Below are positions 35,469-45,243 of a stretch of 64,000 bases of DNA, one piece after another. The notes below the pieces were generated by a model. It made no database searches. It had not been told where the DNA came from and was given only the letters and a program-made list of their open reading frames with translations. This stretch comes from Streptomyces cacaoi (lineage in GTDB: Bacteria > Actinomycetota > Actinomycetes > Streptomycetales > Streptomycetaceae), in NCBI RefSeq assembly GCF_006539165.1, contig NZ_BJMM01000010.1, forward strand, positions 1 through 64,000, given 5' to 3'. The position numbers were made by a program, and so were the translations under genes. The first letter of the stretch is position 1, and each line of letters opens with the position of its first letter.

Positions 35469-36326
35469 TCAGACCTTCGTGACCTCCACCGGCGGCTCCG
35501 CCTTGGCGGGCTGGATACCGACCTTGGCCCGCCGGCCGCGCCGCTCGATCCAGTTGGCGAGGGCGGCCAGCGCCAGGCACAGCGCGATGTAGATCGCTCC
35601 GAAGACGATGACCGTCTGGACGAGCGGGTAGACGCCGTTGACGGGGGTGTTGTTGCCGATCAGCCGGGCCGAGTACAGCAGCTCCGGGTAGAGGATCATG
35701 AAGCCGAGCGAGGTGTCCTTCAGCGTCACCACCAGCTGGCTGATGATCGAGGGGAGCATCGCGCGGACGGCCTGCGGGAAGAGGATCGAGGCCGTCACCT
35801 GCGTCTTGCGCAGTCCCAGCGCGTAGGCCGCCTCCGCCTGGCCCTTGGGCACCGAGTTGACCCCGGCGCGCAGGATCTCCGCCTGCACACAGCCGTTGTA
35901 GATGGTCAGGCCCAGCACCAGCGCCCACATCGACGTCATGTGGCCGAGGATGCCGACCCAGAGGGCGAAGATCGTGATCAGCAGCGGGATCGACCGGAAG
36001 AGGTCGATGAAGACGACGGCCACCCAGCGCACCGGCTTGTGGTCGGAGAGCCGCGCCACGCACAGCAGCACGGCGAACACCAGCGAGAAGACGCCCGCGA
36101 GGGCGAAGACCTTCAGCGTGGACAGCAGTGCGTCGAGAATGTTCTCCCGGATGCCCGCGTAGTTGAAGATGTCCCACAGGGCCCCGTCGAACTGGCCCTT
36201 GTCGCTGAGCCGCAGGAAGACCCAGGCCACCAGGGCGAGCAGAGCCAGCGAGCCGACGACGGAGTAGATCACGTTGCGGACGCGGGCCTTGGGGCCCGGC
36301 GCGTCGAACAGGACGCTCGCGCTCAT
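35469..36326 (-). CDS. gluD: Glutamate ABC transporter permease GluD
   Basis: A 285-residue inner-membrane permease of the polar amino acid family. Transmembrane helices begin at residue 20, with the EAA loop as EAAYALGLRKTQVTASILFP. It pairs with GluC. The ATG at 36326 overlaps the end of gluC by 4 nt. It is the last gene of gluABCD. Confidence 0.92.
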   Translation of the reverse strand: MSASVLFDAPGPKARVRNVIYSVVGSLALLALVAWVFLRLSDKGQFDGALWDIFNYAGIRENILDALLSTLKVFALAGVFSLVFAVLLCVARLSDHKPVRWVAVVFIDLFRSIPLLITIFALWVGILGHMTSMWALVLGLTIYNGCVQAEILRAGVNSVPKGQAEAAYALGLRKTQVTASILFPQAVRAMLPSIISQLVVTLKDTSLGFMILYPELLYSARLIGNNTPVNGVYPLVQTVIVFGAIYIALCLALAALANWIERRGRRAKVGIQPAKAEPPVEVTKV

Positions 36327-36970
36327 CGGGCGACCTCCAGACGGTTTTCCAGCAGACGGAACAGTCCGTTGATGGCGTACGTGATGATCAGGTAGCCGAT
36401 GGTGATCCAGACGAAGATCATGGCGATGTCGTAACCGTCGTTGCTCAGCGTCTTCTGGATGTTGAACAGGTCGACGTTGTCGAACGCGCCGGCGATCGCC
36501 GTGTTCTTGGTGAGCGCGATGAGGAGGCTGCTCAGCGGCGGCACGACCGCGCGGGTGGCCTGCGGGAGCACCACGATGCGCATCGTCTGTGTGAAGCTCA
36601 TGCCGATCGCCCGGGCGGCCTCCGCCTGGCCCATCGGCACGGTGTTGATGCCGGAGCGGATCGCCTCGGCGATGAAGGCCGAGGTGTAGAAGCCGCAGGC
36701 GCACACGGCCAGCACGAAGGAATTGATGCCGGGGAAGAGCACCTTGGGCACCACGAAGAACGCCACCAGGAACAGCAGCGTCAGCGGGGTGTTGCGCAGC
36801 ACGGTCACCCACAGGGTGCCGAATATCCGCAGCGGCGGCACGGGCGAGACGCGGAAGCCCGCGATCACCAGCCCCAGCACGAGGGCCAGCACCGCGCTCA
36901 CGGCGGTCAGCGACAGAGTGCCGAGGAATCCCTCGCGGAACAGCGCCAGGTTGTCGAGCAGTACGTTCAT
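36323..36970 (-). CDS. gluC: Glutamate ABC transporter permease GluC
   Basis: A 215-residue permease with about five transmembrane helices and the EAA loop EAARAIGMSFTQTMRIVVLP. ATG at 36970 has GGAGAA upstream. It is separated from gluB by 213 bp that contain a large hairpin, and it overlaps gluD by 4 nt. Confidence 0.92.
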   Translation of the reverse strand: MNVLLDNLALFREGFLGTLSLTAVSAVLALVLGLVIAGFRVSPVPPLRIFGTLWVTVLRNTPLTLLFLVAFFVVPKVLFPGINSFVLAVCACGFYTSAFIAEAIRSGINTVPMGQAEAARAIGMSFTQTMRIVVLPQATRAVVPPLSSLLIALTKNTAIAGAFDNVDLFNIQKTLSNDGYDIAMIFVWITIGYLIITYAINGLFRLLENRLEVAR

Positions 36971-37132
36971 GAATTCTCCGCGAGGAATCGCGTCGGAACG
37001 GCAGGTGGCCGGGAAAGGCGGCGCCCTCGGCGCTGCCGCGCGGGTCGCGGCGCGGCGGGCCGGACGGTGCCGCCGCGCACGGGCGGCGGACCGGGGCACC
37101 CCCTCGGCGCCGGCACCGCGGGACGAACCGTC

Positions 37133-37178
37133 GGCGCCCCGCCCCGCGCGGCACCGCGGTGCCGGGGAGCGGGGCGCC
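37133..37178. other. Long imperfect hairpin between gluB and gluC
   Basis: Arms of about 20 nt (GGCGCCCCGC...GGCACC with GGTGCC...GCGGGGCGCC) flank a short loop just after the gluB stop at 37184. It can act as an mRNA stabiliser or partial terminator, giving more binding protein than permease, as in many ABC operons. Confidence 0.55.
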
Positions 37179-37183
37179 GGTGA

Positions 37184-38095
37184 TCACTTCTCGGTGATCT
37201 CGGGCGGCTGCTTGAACTTCGAGCCGGACAGGCCGAGCGTGGCGTCGTACGCCTTCTTGTAGTCGCCGTTGTCCTGGTGCGCCTTCAGGGCGTCGGCGAC
37301 GGCCTTCTGGAGCTCCTTGTCGCCCTTCTTCAGGCCGACGCCGTAGGGCTCGTCCGAGAACGGCTTGCCGACGACCTTCAGCTTGCCCTTGTTCTGCGCG
37401 GCGTAGCCCATGAGGATCGCGTCGTCGGTGGTGACCGCGTCCACCTGGCCGTCGAGGACCTGCGAGACGCACTCCGAGTACTTGCTCAGCTCGGTCACCT
37501 TCGCGCCGTACTTGGGCTGCTTGATGACCTGGAGCGGGGTGGAGCCGACGATGGAGCAGACCTTCTTGCCCTTGACGGTCTCCGGGCCCTTCAGCTCCTT
37601 CTCGTCCTTGCGGACCAGCAGGGAGGCACCGGCGTGGAAGTACGGGCCGGCGAAGTCGATCTGCTTCTTGCGCTCGTCGTTGATCGTGTAGGTGCCGATC
37701 ATCAGGTCGACGTCGCCCTTGCCGACGGCGGTCTCACGGGCGCCGGAGTCCACGGTCTTCCACTGGATCTGCTTGGGCGAGAAGCCCAGGTCGGCCGCGA
37801 CCATCTTGGCGATCTCGATGTCGAACCCGGAGTACTTCTTGTTCGACTGGTCCTGGAAACCGAGGTACGGCTGGTCGGCCTTGGCACCGATGACGAGCTT
37901 GCCGCGCTTCTGTGCCCGCTTCAGCACGGGCGAGTCGACGTCGACCTTCTTGGCGACCTCGTACGTCGGCAGGGCCTTCTCATCGGTCTGGTCCTTGGGC
38001 TTGTCGCCCGCGGAGCCCGACTTGCCACCGCACGCGGCCGTCGCCGCCAGCGCCAGGATCACCGCCGCCGAGGCAGCGGTCTTGTGGAACTTCAT
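37184..38095 (-). CDS. gluB: Glutamate-binding lipoprotein GluB
   Basis: A 303-residue extracytoplasmic solute-binding protein of family 3. The signal peptide ends in the lipobox ATAAC at about residue 22. The ligand domain includes GKLVIGAKADQPYLGFQD, YSGFDIEIAKMVAADLG and VDLMIGTYTINDERKKQIDF. It binds glutamate for the GluACD transporter. ATG at 38095 with AGGGA 8 nt upstream was chosen; another ATG at 38104 is too close to that site. Confidence 0.92.
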   Translation of the reverse strand: MKFHKTAASAAVILALAATAACGGKSGSAGDKPKDQTDEKALPTYEVAKKVDVDSPVLKRAQKRGKLVIGAKADQPYLGFQDQSNKKYSGFDIEIAKMVAADLGFSPKQIQWKTVDSGARETAVGKGDVDLMIGTYTINDERKKQIDFAGPYFHAGASLLVRKDEKELKGPETVKGKKVCSIVGSTPLQVIKQPKYGAKVTELSKYSECVSQVLDGQVDAVTTDDAILMGYAAQNKGKLKVVGKPFSDEPYGVGLKKGDKELQKAVADALKAHQDNGDYKKAYDATLGLSGSKFKQPPEITEK

Positions 38096-38226
38096 AGTGA
38101 ACATCCCTTGCTTGAACAGTCGTTGGCCCCGCCGGGGCGGTCCTCACCCGGCGGTCGTCGCGCCCCGCGCCCGCTCGCGAGCCGTGCGTGCCCGTGGTGT
38201 CGGAGGTGCCGGTGCCGCCCGTGGTG

Positions 38227-39012
38227 TCAGTGGTGCAGGATCTTCGAGAGGAAGTCCTTGGCGCGGTCGCTGCGCGGATTGCTGAAGAACTGCTCGGGAG
38301 CGGACTCCTCGACGATCCGGCCGTCCGCCATGAAGACGACACGGTTGGCCGCGGAACGCGCGAACCCCATCTCGTGCGTCACCACGACCATCGTCATACC
38401 GTCCCGGGCCAACTGCTGCATGACCTCCAGGACTTCGTTGATCATCTCGGGGTCCAGGGCCGAGGTGGGCTCGTCGAAGAGCATCACCTTCGGGTCCATG
38501 GCCAGGGCCCGGGCGATCGCCACCCGCTGCTGCTGTCCACCCGACAGCTGTGCGGGGTACTTGTCCGCCTGGTTGCCCACGCCCACCCGGTCGAGCAGTG
38601 TGCGCGCCTTGCCCTCGGCCTCCTGCTTGTCCGTTTTGCGGACCTTCACCTGGCCCAGGGTGACGTTCTCCAGCACGGTCTTGTGCGCGAACAGGTTGAA
38701 GGACTGGAAGACCATGCCGACGTCGGAGCGCAGCCTGGCCAGTTCCTTGCCCTCCTGGGGCAGCGGCCTGCCGTCGATGGAGATGTGGCCCGAATCCACC
38801 GTCTCCAGACGGTTGATGGTGCGGCACAGCGTCGACTTGCCGGATCCCGAGGGGCCGATGACGACGACGACCTCACCACGGGAGATGGTCAGGTCGATGT
38901 CCTGTAGGACATGCAGCGCACCGAAGTGCTTGTTGACGCCTTCCAGCACAACCAGTTCGTCGGTTGCCGGGGCGGACCCGCCGGCGTCCTTGGTCACCGA
39001 TACTTCGCTCAT
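38227..39012 (-). CDS. gluA: Glutamate ABC transporter ATPase GluA
   Basis: A 261-residue ATPase: Walker [15 protein letters not shown]-loop MVFQSFNLF, signature [16 protein letters not shown], Walker [12 protein letters not shown] and switch His in VVVTHEMG. It energises uptake through GluCD. It is the first gene of gluABCD and is divergent from a two-component system. Confidence 0.95.
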   Translation of the reverse strand: MSEVSVTKDAGGSAPATDELVVLEGVNKHFGALHVLQDIDLTISRGEVVVVIGPSGSGKSTLCRTINRLETVDSGHISIDGRPLPQEGKELARLRSDVGMVFQSFNLFAHKTVLENVTLGQVKVRKTDKQEAEGKARTLLDRVGVGNQADKYPAQLSGGQQQRVAIARALAMDPKVMLFDEPTSALDPEMINEVLEVMQQLARDGMTMVVVTHEMGFARSAANRVVFMADGRIVEESAPEQFFSNPRSDRAKDFLSKILHH

Positions 39013-39324
39013 CGGCGTACAGCTCCGTCCTCCTCGGTTGCGAGGACACTAGTGAGCCTCTGCCATCAGCGTCATTACATCTGAGCGGAAATTGAGCATA
39101 ACGATCCGGCTGCAACCCGGCACACTGGGTAAACGGGACGGGGGCCCGCTGTCCGGGCTCTCCGCCGCCTCTCGGGGGTACCGGCTCCGTAACGGATACG
39201 GGACATCCTCTTGACTCGTCCGCCCGTATCGGCGTGGATGCACTGCTGGGCCTGCGCGGCACCGGCAGGCCCGGCGCGTACGCCGGTCCCTCTCAGGGAG
39301 CGGTTGCAGGAACAGGAGGTGCGG
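39013..39324. other. Divergent control region between gluA and the response regulator
   Basis: These 312 bp hold no gene. An AT-enriched island at 39065-39108 probably carries the glu promoter on the - strand. For the + strand, TTGACT at 39211-39216 with TGGATG 18 nt downstream is a weak promoter candidate. A strong AGGAGG lies just before the regulator start. Confidence 0.4.
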
Positions 39325-40041
39325 ATGAGGCTGCTGCTCGTCGAGGACGACGATCATGTCGCCGGGGCCCTGTCCGCGGTGCTCGCCCGGCACGGCTTCG
39401 AGGTCAGGCACGTGCGCACCGGCGCCGAGGCGCTCCAGGAACTGCTGCCGGGCGAGGCGGGAGGCGCCGGCTACGCCGTCGTCCTGCTGGACCTCGGCCT
39501 TCCCGACCGGGACGGCTTCGAGATCTGCGGACGCATCCGGCGCACCAGCTCCACCCCCGTGATCATGGTGACCGCGCGTGCCGATGTGCGCTCCCGCATC
39601 CACGGCCTCAACCTGGGCGCCGACGACTACGTCGTGAAGCCCTACGACATGGGCGAACTGCTCGCCCGGATCCACGCCGTCAGCCGCCGCACCGGCCCCG
39701 AGGACGAGTCCGAGGGCACCGGCTCGGCCCCGCAGTCCGGGTCGGGGACGCTGCGGCTCGGCGGCGTGACGATAGAACCGGCCACCCGCGAGGTGAGCGT
39801 CGACGGCGTCCGCATACAGCTGACGCGCAAGGAGTTCGATCTGCTGGCACTGCTGGCGCAGCGGCCCGGCGTGGTCTTCCGGCGGGAGCAGATCATCAGC
39901 GAGGTGTGGCGCACCAGTTGGGAGGGCACGGGGCGCACCCTGGAGGTGCACATCGCCTCCCTGCGCTCGAAACTGCGCCGGCCGGCGCTGATCGAGACGG
40001 TCCGTGGCGTGGGGTACCGCATGGCCACGACGGCCGCCTGA
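39325..40041 (+). CDS. OmpR/PhoB-family response regulator
   Basis: A 238-residue protein. The receiver domain (residues 1-120) has acidic pocket EDDD, phosphoacceptor Asp56 (VVLLDLGLPDRDGF) and Lys in YVVKPYD. The winged helix (about 145-235) includes LTRKEFDLLALLAQRPG and RGVGYRMA. Its cognate kinase gene follows after 28 nt. It probably controls the adjacent TAXI-type gene or the glu operon, but no target site was identified. Confidence 0.9.
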   Translation: MRLLLVEDDDHVAGALSAVLARHGFEVRHVRTGAEALQELLPGEAGGAGYAVVLLDLGLPDRDGFEICGRIRRTSSTPVIMVTARADVRSRIHGLNLGADDYVVKPYDMGELLARIHAVSRRTGPEDESEGTGSAPQSGSGTLRLGGVTIEPATREVSVDGVRIQLTRKEFDLLALLAQRPGVVFRREQIISEVWRTSWEGTGRTLEVHIASLRSKLRRPALIETVRGVGYRMATTAA

Positions 40042-40069
40042 GCGGCCCGGGACAGGAAGCGGACAGCCT

Positions 40070-41566
40070 GTGCGCACACGCCTTCTCCCGCTGCTGATCC
40101 TGCTGTTCGCCGGGGTGCTGCTCGCCCTCGGTTTCCCCCTCGCGGTGGGGCGTGCACAGGCGCAGCAGCAGAAGGTGGTCGTGGACCGCATCGACGACAC
40201 CGCCCGCTTCGCCTCGCTCGCCCAGTTCGTCACCGCGCCGAGCCGGCCCGACGAGCGCCGGGACACCCTGCGCAAGGAGCTGAAGCGGTACTTCGAGACG
40301 TACCGCATCCGGGCCGGCGTCTTCGACCGGAACGGCCGTGCGATGGCCGCGGCACCGTCGGACTGGCACGTCCCCAAGGAGTCCGGCAAGGGCGGGCCCG
40401 CCGCTTCGCGCGACCCGCGGGCCCGCGCCTTCGAGGAGGCGCTGGCCGGCCGCCGCAGTCACGACCCGCCGCAGGTGTGGCCCTGGCAGGACGATACCAG
40501 CCGGATCACCGTGGCCTCGCCGGTGATCCGGGACGGGGACGTGGCGGCCGTCGTGGTCATCGACTCGCCCACGGACGCGCTGCGTTCGCGTATCCGGCGC
40601 GACTGGCTGGCCGTCGGGGCGGGCGAGGCCGCCGCGATGCTGCTCGCCCTCGGTGCCGCGCTCCGGCTGACCGGATGGGTGCTCAAACCCGTCGCCACCC
40701 TGGACCGGGCGACGCACGAGATCGCCACCGGGACCTTCACCTCGCGGGTCGTCGCCGCGTCCGGGCCGCCCGAACTGCGGCGGCTCGTCAACTCGTTCAA
40801 CGAGATGGCCGGCAACGTGGAGGATCTGCTGGAGCAGCAGCGCGCCTTCATCGCCGACGCCTCCCATCAGCTGCGCAATCCACTGGCCGCGCTGATCCTG
40901 CGTATCGAGCTGCTGGCGCTCGAACTGCCCGACGGGCACGAGGAGATCGCCTCCGTGCAGGCCGAGGGCAAGCGGCTGGCCCGGGTGCTCGACGATCTGC
41001 TGGACCTCGCACTGGCCGAGCACGCCGACGCCTCGCACGTCGAACTGGCCGACATCGCCGAGATCGCCGGCGAACGCGTGGCGGCCTGGCGGGCGAAGGC
41101 CGAGGAGAAGGGCGTGACGCTGGAGTCGGCGGGGCAGTCGGCGGCCACCGGATGGGCGGACCCCGTGGCGCTCTCCAGCGCGCTGGACGCGGTCGTCGAC
41201 AACGCCGTGAAGTTCACCCCCGACGGCGGGGTGGTCACGGTCACCGTGCGGGCCGAGGGCGACGCGGTCACGGTGGAGACCGCCGACGGCGGCCCCGGGC
41301 TGACGGAGGAGGAGATGGAGCGGATCGGGGACCGCTTCTGGCGCAGCAACCGTCACCAGAACATCGCCGGCTCCGGGCTGGGGCTCTCCATCACCCGGGC
41401 CCTGCTGTCCGCCGGCGGCGCCCGGCTGTCGTTCGCGCACAACGAGCCGCGGGGGCTACGGGTTCTGATCACCGTGCCGCGGACGGCACCGGCCGGCCAC
41501 CGCCCGGAGGCCGCCGCCCCGCCGGCTGCCGGCGGGCACGGCGCTCAGGGCTTGGCCGAGCGGTAG
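40070..41566 (+). CDS. Membrane sensor histidine kinase
   Basis: A 498-residue kinase. Transmembrane helix 1 is at about residues 5-27, an external sensor region at about 28-175, and helix 2 at about 180-205. A HAMP domain leads to the HisKA box with His266 (FIADASHQLRNPLAAL). The HATPase has DNAVKFTPDGG and GSGLGLSITRALL. The GTG start gives a proper membrane-anchoring N-terminus. The last 22 nt overlap the 3' end of the convergent TAXI-protein gene, an unusually tight arrangement. Confidence 0.9.
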   Translation: MRTRLLPLLILLFAGVLLALGFPLAVGRAQAQQQKVVVDRIDDTARFASLAQFVTAPSRPDERRDTLRKELKRYFETYRIRAGVFDRNGRAMAAAPSDWHVPKESGKGGPAASRDPRARAFEEALAGRRSHDPPQVWPWQDDTSRITVASPVIRDGDVAAVVVIDSPTDALRSRIRRDWLAVGAGEAAAMLLALGAALRLTGWVLKPVATLDRATHEIATGTFTSRVVAASGPPELRRLVNSFNEMAGNVEDLLEQQRAFIADASHQLRNPLAALILRIELLALELPDGHEEIASVQAEGKRLARVLDDLLDLALAEHADASHVELADIAEIAGERVAAWRAKAEEKGVTLESAGQSAATGWADPVALSSALDAVVDNAVKFTPDGGVVTVTVRAEGDAVTVETADGGPGLTEEEMERIGDRFWRSNRHQNIAGSGLGLSITRALLSAGGARLSFAHNEPRGLRVLITVPRTAPAGHRPEAAAPPAAGGHGAQGLAER

Positions 41567-42558
41567 TAGTGCTCCGCGCCGTCGTGCAGCGGCACGGGGT
41601 CGGTGTAGATCGCCGTGCGCAGATCGACCTTCTGCGCGGCGTGCACCTGGCCGCCGATCTGGTCCCGGCTGTCGATGACGGAGCGGGTGATGCCCTCGGT
41701 GAGCGCGTCGTCGGTGCTGTCCGTCGTGACGAGGAGATTCGCGATCGCGACGGTCTTGACCGACTCCCCGCGCTGCACCTTCGGGTACGCGTCCGCCGGC
41801 ATCACAGCTGCGCGGTAGTAGCGCATCCGCGGCTGCTGCCGGTGCAGTTCCGTCACCAGGTCGCCCAGCTGCACCAGGCGGATGGGCGTTTTCTTCGCCA
41901 GCTGTGTGACGGCCGCGGTCGGCAGTCCGCCCGACCAGAAGAAGGCGTCCAGCTTTCCCTCGGCCAGCAGCCCCGGCATCCGGTCGATCCCCGCGCGCAC
42001 CGCCTCGACGTCCTCGTCCATGTCCAGGCCCGCCGCTTCGAGCAGCCGCGCGGTCACCAGCGAGACGCCGGAGCGCCGCTGCCCGACACCGACACGGAGC
42101 CCCCGCAGATCCTTGGCGCTGCGCACCCGGGAGCCGCGGGGCACGACCAGCTGCATGTAGTCGTCGTACAGCCGGGCGCAGGCCCGGATACGGGAGGCGT
42201 TCTTGCCGTGCCGGTCCCGGTAGTCGGCGAGCGCGTCGGCGGCGGTGATCGTGAAGTCCGCCTTTCCCGAGACGATCTGCTCGATGTTGTCCACGGAGCC
42301 CTGGCTGTGCCGGAGAGCCAGGGAGACCTCCGGCAGGTCATCGGACACCCGTTCCTTGAGCAGCTGGCCGTAGCGTTCGTAGACGCCGGTGCGCACACCC
42401 GTCGCCAGCCGGACCGTGCCGCTCGGCTGCGGCCCCGTGCGCGGCACCAGCCACCAGGCGAGCAGCCCGCACACCACGACGAGCGTGCCGAGCAGCCACG
42501 CCCCGCGCCGTACACGGGCGCGCGGCGCTCCTGCGGGAAGCACACGGAAGCCGGTCAC
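41545..42558 (-). CDS. TAXI-family (TRAP-associated) solute-binding protein
   Basis: A 337-residue protein. One N-terminal membrane anchor (residues 18-40, GAWLLGTLVVVCGLLAWWLV) lacks a proper lipobox, so it is probably held by the helix. The TAXI domain follows, with RLATGVRTGVYERYGQLL, then GKADFTITAADALADY, then LRGLRVGVGQRRSGV. TAXI proteins normally feed TRAP transporters for dicarboxylates or glutamate, but no TRAP permease gene is near. The 3' end overlaps the kinase gene by 22 nt, which suggests a ligand-presenting role for the kinase. GTG at 42558 has AGGA 7 nt upstream. Confidence 0.85.
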   Translation of the reverse strand: MTGFRVLPAGAPRARVRRGAWLLGTLVVVCGLLAWWLVPRTGPQPSGTVRLATGVRTGVYERYGQLLKERVSDDLPEVSLALRHSQGSVDNIEQIVSGKADFTITAADALADYRDRHGKNASRIRACARLYDDYMQLVVPRGSRVRSAKDLRGLRVGVGQRRSGVSLVTARLLEAAGLDMDEDVEAVRAGIDRMPGLLAEGKLDAFFWSGGLPTAAVTQLAKKTPIRLVQLGDLVTELHRQQPRMRYYRAAVMPADAYPKVQRGESVKTVAIANLLVTTDSTDDALTEGITRSVIDSRDQIGGQVHAAQKVDLRTAIYTDPVPLHDGAEHYYRSAKP

Positions 42559-42761
42559 GCCGGGATCCTGCCAGCCCGACGGCGGGAACGGGAGGGGCGG
42601 CGGCGGTTCCGCTTCGGCGGAGGTTCCACGGCCGCGTCCGGGAGCCCCGCCACCGCCCGCCGCGGTGCGTTCCCGCCGCGCCGCCGCACGTCCCGGCACG
42701 GCACGTTCCCTGCCCACTGCTGAGCCCGGAAACCGGTGCGGGAGCACCGTGCGCGAACGCC

Positions 42762-42767
42762 TACCCT
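42762..42767 (+). promoter_or_regulatory. -10 box for leaderless miaB transcript
   Basis: TACCCT ends 7 nt before the miaB ATG at 42775. No ribosome site is present. Confidence 0.55.
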
Positions 42768-42774
42768 TGTCTCC

Positions 42775-44304
42775 ATGAGCAGCAGCGACCGGAGCCGGGC
42801 AGCAACGGATGTCAAGGGAACGTACGAGCTGCGCACCTTCGGGTGCCAGATGAACGTCCACGACTCCGAGCGGATGGCGGGCCTGTTGGAGGACGCCGGC
42901 TGGGTCCGCGCTCCGAAGGACGCGCAGGATGTGGCGGATCTCGTCGTCTTCAACACCTGCGCCGTGCGGGAGAACGCCGACAACAGGCTCTACGGAAATC
43001 TCGGCCAGCTGGCGCCGAAGAAGGCCGCGCGGCCGGGCATGCAGATCGCCGTCGGCGGCTGCCTCGCGCAGAAGGACCGCGAGACCATCGTGCAGAAGGC
43101 GCCCTGGGTGGACGTGGTCTTCGGCACGCACAACGTCGGCAAGCTCCCCGTGCTGCTGGAGCGGGCCCGCGTCCAGGAGGAGGCGCAGGTCGAGATCGCC
43201 GAGTCCCTGGAGGCGTTCCCCTCCACGCTGCCCACCCGACGGGAGAGCGCCTACGCGGCCTGGGTCTCCGTCTCCGTGGGCTGCAACAACACCTGCACCT
43301 TCTGCATCGTTCCGCAGCTGCGGGGCAAGGAGAAGGACCGCAGGCCCGGCGACATCCTGGCCGAGGTCGAGGCGCTGGTCGCCGAGGGCGTCAGCGAGAT
43401 CACGCTGCTCGGCCAGAACGTCAACGCCTACGGCTCCGACATCGGCGACCGCGAGGCGTTCAGCAAGCTGCTGCGTGCCTGTGGCCGGATCGAGGGCCTG
43501 GAGCGCGTCCGGTTCACCTCGCCGCATCCGCGCGACTTCACCGACGACGTCATCGCCGCCATGGCCGAGACGCCGAATGTGATGCCCCAGCTGCACATGC
43601 CGTTGCAGTCCGGCTCCTCGCGGGTGCTGAAGGCGATGCGCCGCTCCTACCGCCAGGAACGCTTCCTCGGCATCATCGAGAAGGTCCGGGCCGCGATGCC
43701 CGAGGCCGCGCTCTCCACGGACATCATCGTCGGCTTCCCCGGCGAGACCGAGGAGGACTTCGAGGAGACGCTGCACGTCGTGCGCGAGGCCCGGTTCGCG
43801 CAGGCGTTCACCTTCCAGTACAGCAAGCGCCCCGGAACGCCGGCGGCCGAGATGGACGGCCAGGTGCCCAAGAAGGTCGTCCAGGAGCGCTACGAGCGGC
43901 TGGTGGCACTCCAGGAGGAGATCTCCTGGGAGGAGAACAAGAAGCAGGTGGGCCGCACCGTCGAGCTGATGGTCGCCGAGGGAGAGGGCCGCAAGGACGA
44001 CGTCACCCGCCGGCTCTCCGGCCGGGCGCCCGACAACCGCCTCGTCCACTTCGCCCGCCCCGCCTCCGGCCCCGCGCTCCGCCCCGGCGACATGGCCACC
44101 GTCGAGATCACCTACGCGGCCCCGCACCATCTGCTGGCCGAGGGCCCCGTGCTCGACGTCCGGCGCACCCGGGCCGGCGACGCCTGGGAGCGGCGGCAGG
44201 CCGAGCCCGAGGCCGCACCCGACGGACAGGGCGTGCTGCTGGGGCTGCCGACGGTCGGCGTCCCCGCTCCGCTGCCGGCGGCGACGGGCTGCGCCCTGGA
44301 CTGA
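42775..44304 (+). CDS. miaB: tRNA-2-methylthio-N6-dimethylallyladenosine synthase
   Basis: A 509-residue radical-SAM enzyme adding the 2-methylthio group to i6A37 of tRNA. MTTase cysteines lie in [15 protein letters not shown] and GGCLAQ. The radical-SAM cluster is [11 protein letters not shown], and a TRAM domain lies at about 395-465. The last 40 residues are an unconserved Ala/Pro tail. ATG at 42775 was preferred over an upstream ATG at 42736 because the TACCCT hexamer would start transcription at it. MiaA, which makes the i6A substrate, is encoded 1.9 kb downstream. Confidence 0.95.
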   Translation: MSSSDRSRAATDVKGTYELRTFGCQMNVHDSERMAGLLEDAGWVRAPKDAQDVADLVVFNTCAVRENADNRLYGNLGQLAPKKAARPGMQIAVGGCLAQKDRETIVQKAPWVDVVFGTHNVGKLPVLLERARVQEEAQVEIAESLEAFPSTLPTRRESAYAAWVSVSVGCNNTCTFCIVPQLRGKEKDRRPGDILAEVEALVAEGVSEITLLGQNVNAYGSDIGDREAFSKLLRACGRIEGLERVRFTSPHPRDFTDDVIAAMAETPNVMPQLHMPLQSGSSRVLKAMRRSYRQERFLGIIEKVRAAMPEAALSTDIIVGFPGETEEDFEETLHVVREARFAQAFTFQYSKRPGTPAAEMDGQVPKKVVQERYERLVALQEEISWEENKKQVGRTVELMVAEGEGRKDDVTRRLSGRAPDNRLVHFARPASGPALRPGDMATVEITYAAPHHLLAEGPVLDVRRTRAGDAWERRQAEPEAAPDGQGVLLGLPTVGVPAPLPAATGCALD

Positions 44305-44513
44305 CCCGCGAGCCGGAGCGAAGACGCCGGGCCCCGGAGCGCCCGGGCGAGGGCTCCGGCCGGAGGCACCGCCCGGGCGCTCCCTCATCTGTGCGCAGGA
44401 AACGGGGCTCGGCCACGCCGTGCGCAGCTGATGCGGGTCCACACCGATCCGCCGGCTCCCACGGCCGGGTGAGTGCGGGCCGGGGCAGGGTGGGAGGTGC
44501 AGCCCGGGGCGCT

Positions 44514-44519
44514 TAAGCT
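44514..44519 (+). promoter_or_regulatory. -10 box for leaderless dioxygenase-fold gene
   Basis: TAAGCT ends 7 nt before the ATG at 44527. Confidence 0.5.
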
Positions 44520-44526
44520 GCGCGCC

Positions 44527-45234
44527 ATGCTTGTCGCCGCTGCCGTATGCCCCTGTCCGCCGCTGCTCGTCCCCGAGGTCGCCGGAGGCGCCGCCGCGGA
44601 GATGGACCCGGCCCGTGCCGCCTGTTACGACGTCCTGGGCGTCCTCGCCGCCGCCCGCCCCGACCGCCTCTACGTCCTCGGCCCGGCGGACCAGGCCGGC
44701 CGCGGAACCCACCCGCAGGGTGCCCGGGGCTCCTTCGCGGGCTTCGGGGTCGCCCTGGAGGTGAGCCTCGGCAAGGGCGACCCGGCGCCGCGCCGGCTGC
44801 CGCCCTCGCTCGCGGTGGGCGCCTGGCTGCTGGAGCGCACCGAGTGGGACGGCGCCCCGGTGGAAGGTCTCGGCGTGGGCGAGCCGCTCAGCCGGGACCG
44901 CTGTGCGGACCAGGGCCGGGAGCTGGCGGCCTCGGCGGACCGGGTGGCCCTGCTGGTGATGGGCGACGGCTCCAACTGCCGCACGCTGAAGGCGCCGGGC
45001 TACTTCGACGAGCGGGCCGCGGCCTTCGACGCCGAGGCGGCCCGTGCCCTGGGCGCGGCCGACGTGGAGGCGCTGCTCGCCCTGGACGAGGAGCTGGCCT
45101 ACGAGCTGAACGTGAGCGGCCGCTCGTCCTGGCAGACGCTGGCCGGTGCCGCGCAGGGCACCGATCTGGCCGGGCGGCTGCTGTACGACGAGGCGCCGTA
45201 CGGGGTGGGCTACATGGTCGCCGGCTGGTCCTGA
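44527..45234 (+). CDS. Class III extradiol dioxygenase-fold protein of unknown function
   Basis: A 235-residue protein with the LigB/MEMO-like fold pattern (AAVCPCPPLLVPEVAGG at residues 5-21; VALLVMGDGSNCRTLKAPGY at about 140). In true extradiol dioxygenases the first motif carries an iron-binding His (CPHPPLLVPE type). Here that position is Cys, and the second His (usually in a PHG/SPH motif) is replaced by GPAD. It may bind another metal or none. The gene sits between miaB and miaA. Leaderless start predicted. Confidence 0.7.
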   Translation: MLVAAAVCPCPPLLVPEVAGGAAAEMDPARAACYDVLGVLAAARPDRLYVLGPADQAGRGTHPQGARGSFAGFGVALEVSLGKGDPAPRRLPPSLAVGAWLLERTEWDGAPVEGLGVGEPLSRDRCADQGRELAASADRVALLVMGDGSNCRTLKAPGYFDERAAAFDAEAARALGAADVEALLALDEELAYELNVSGRSSWQTLAGAAQGTDLAGRLLYDEAPYGVGYMVAGWS

Positions 45235-45243
45235 CCTGCCGCA

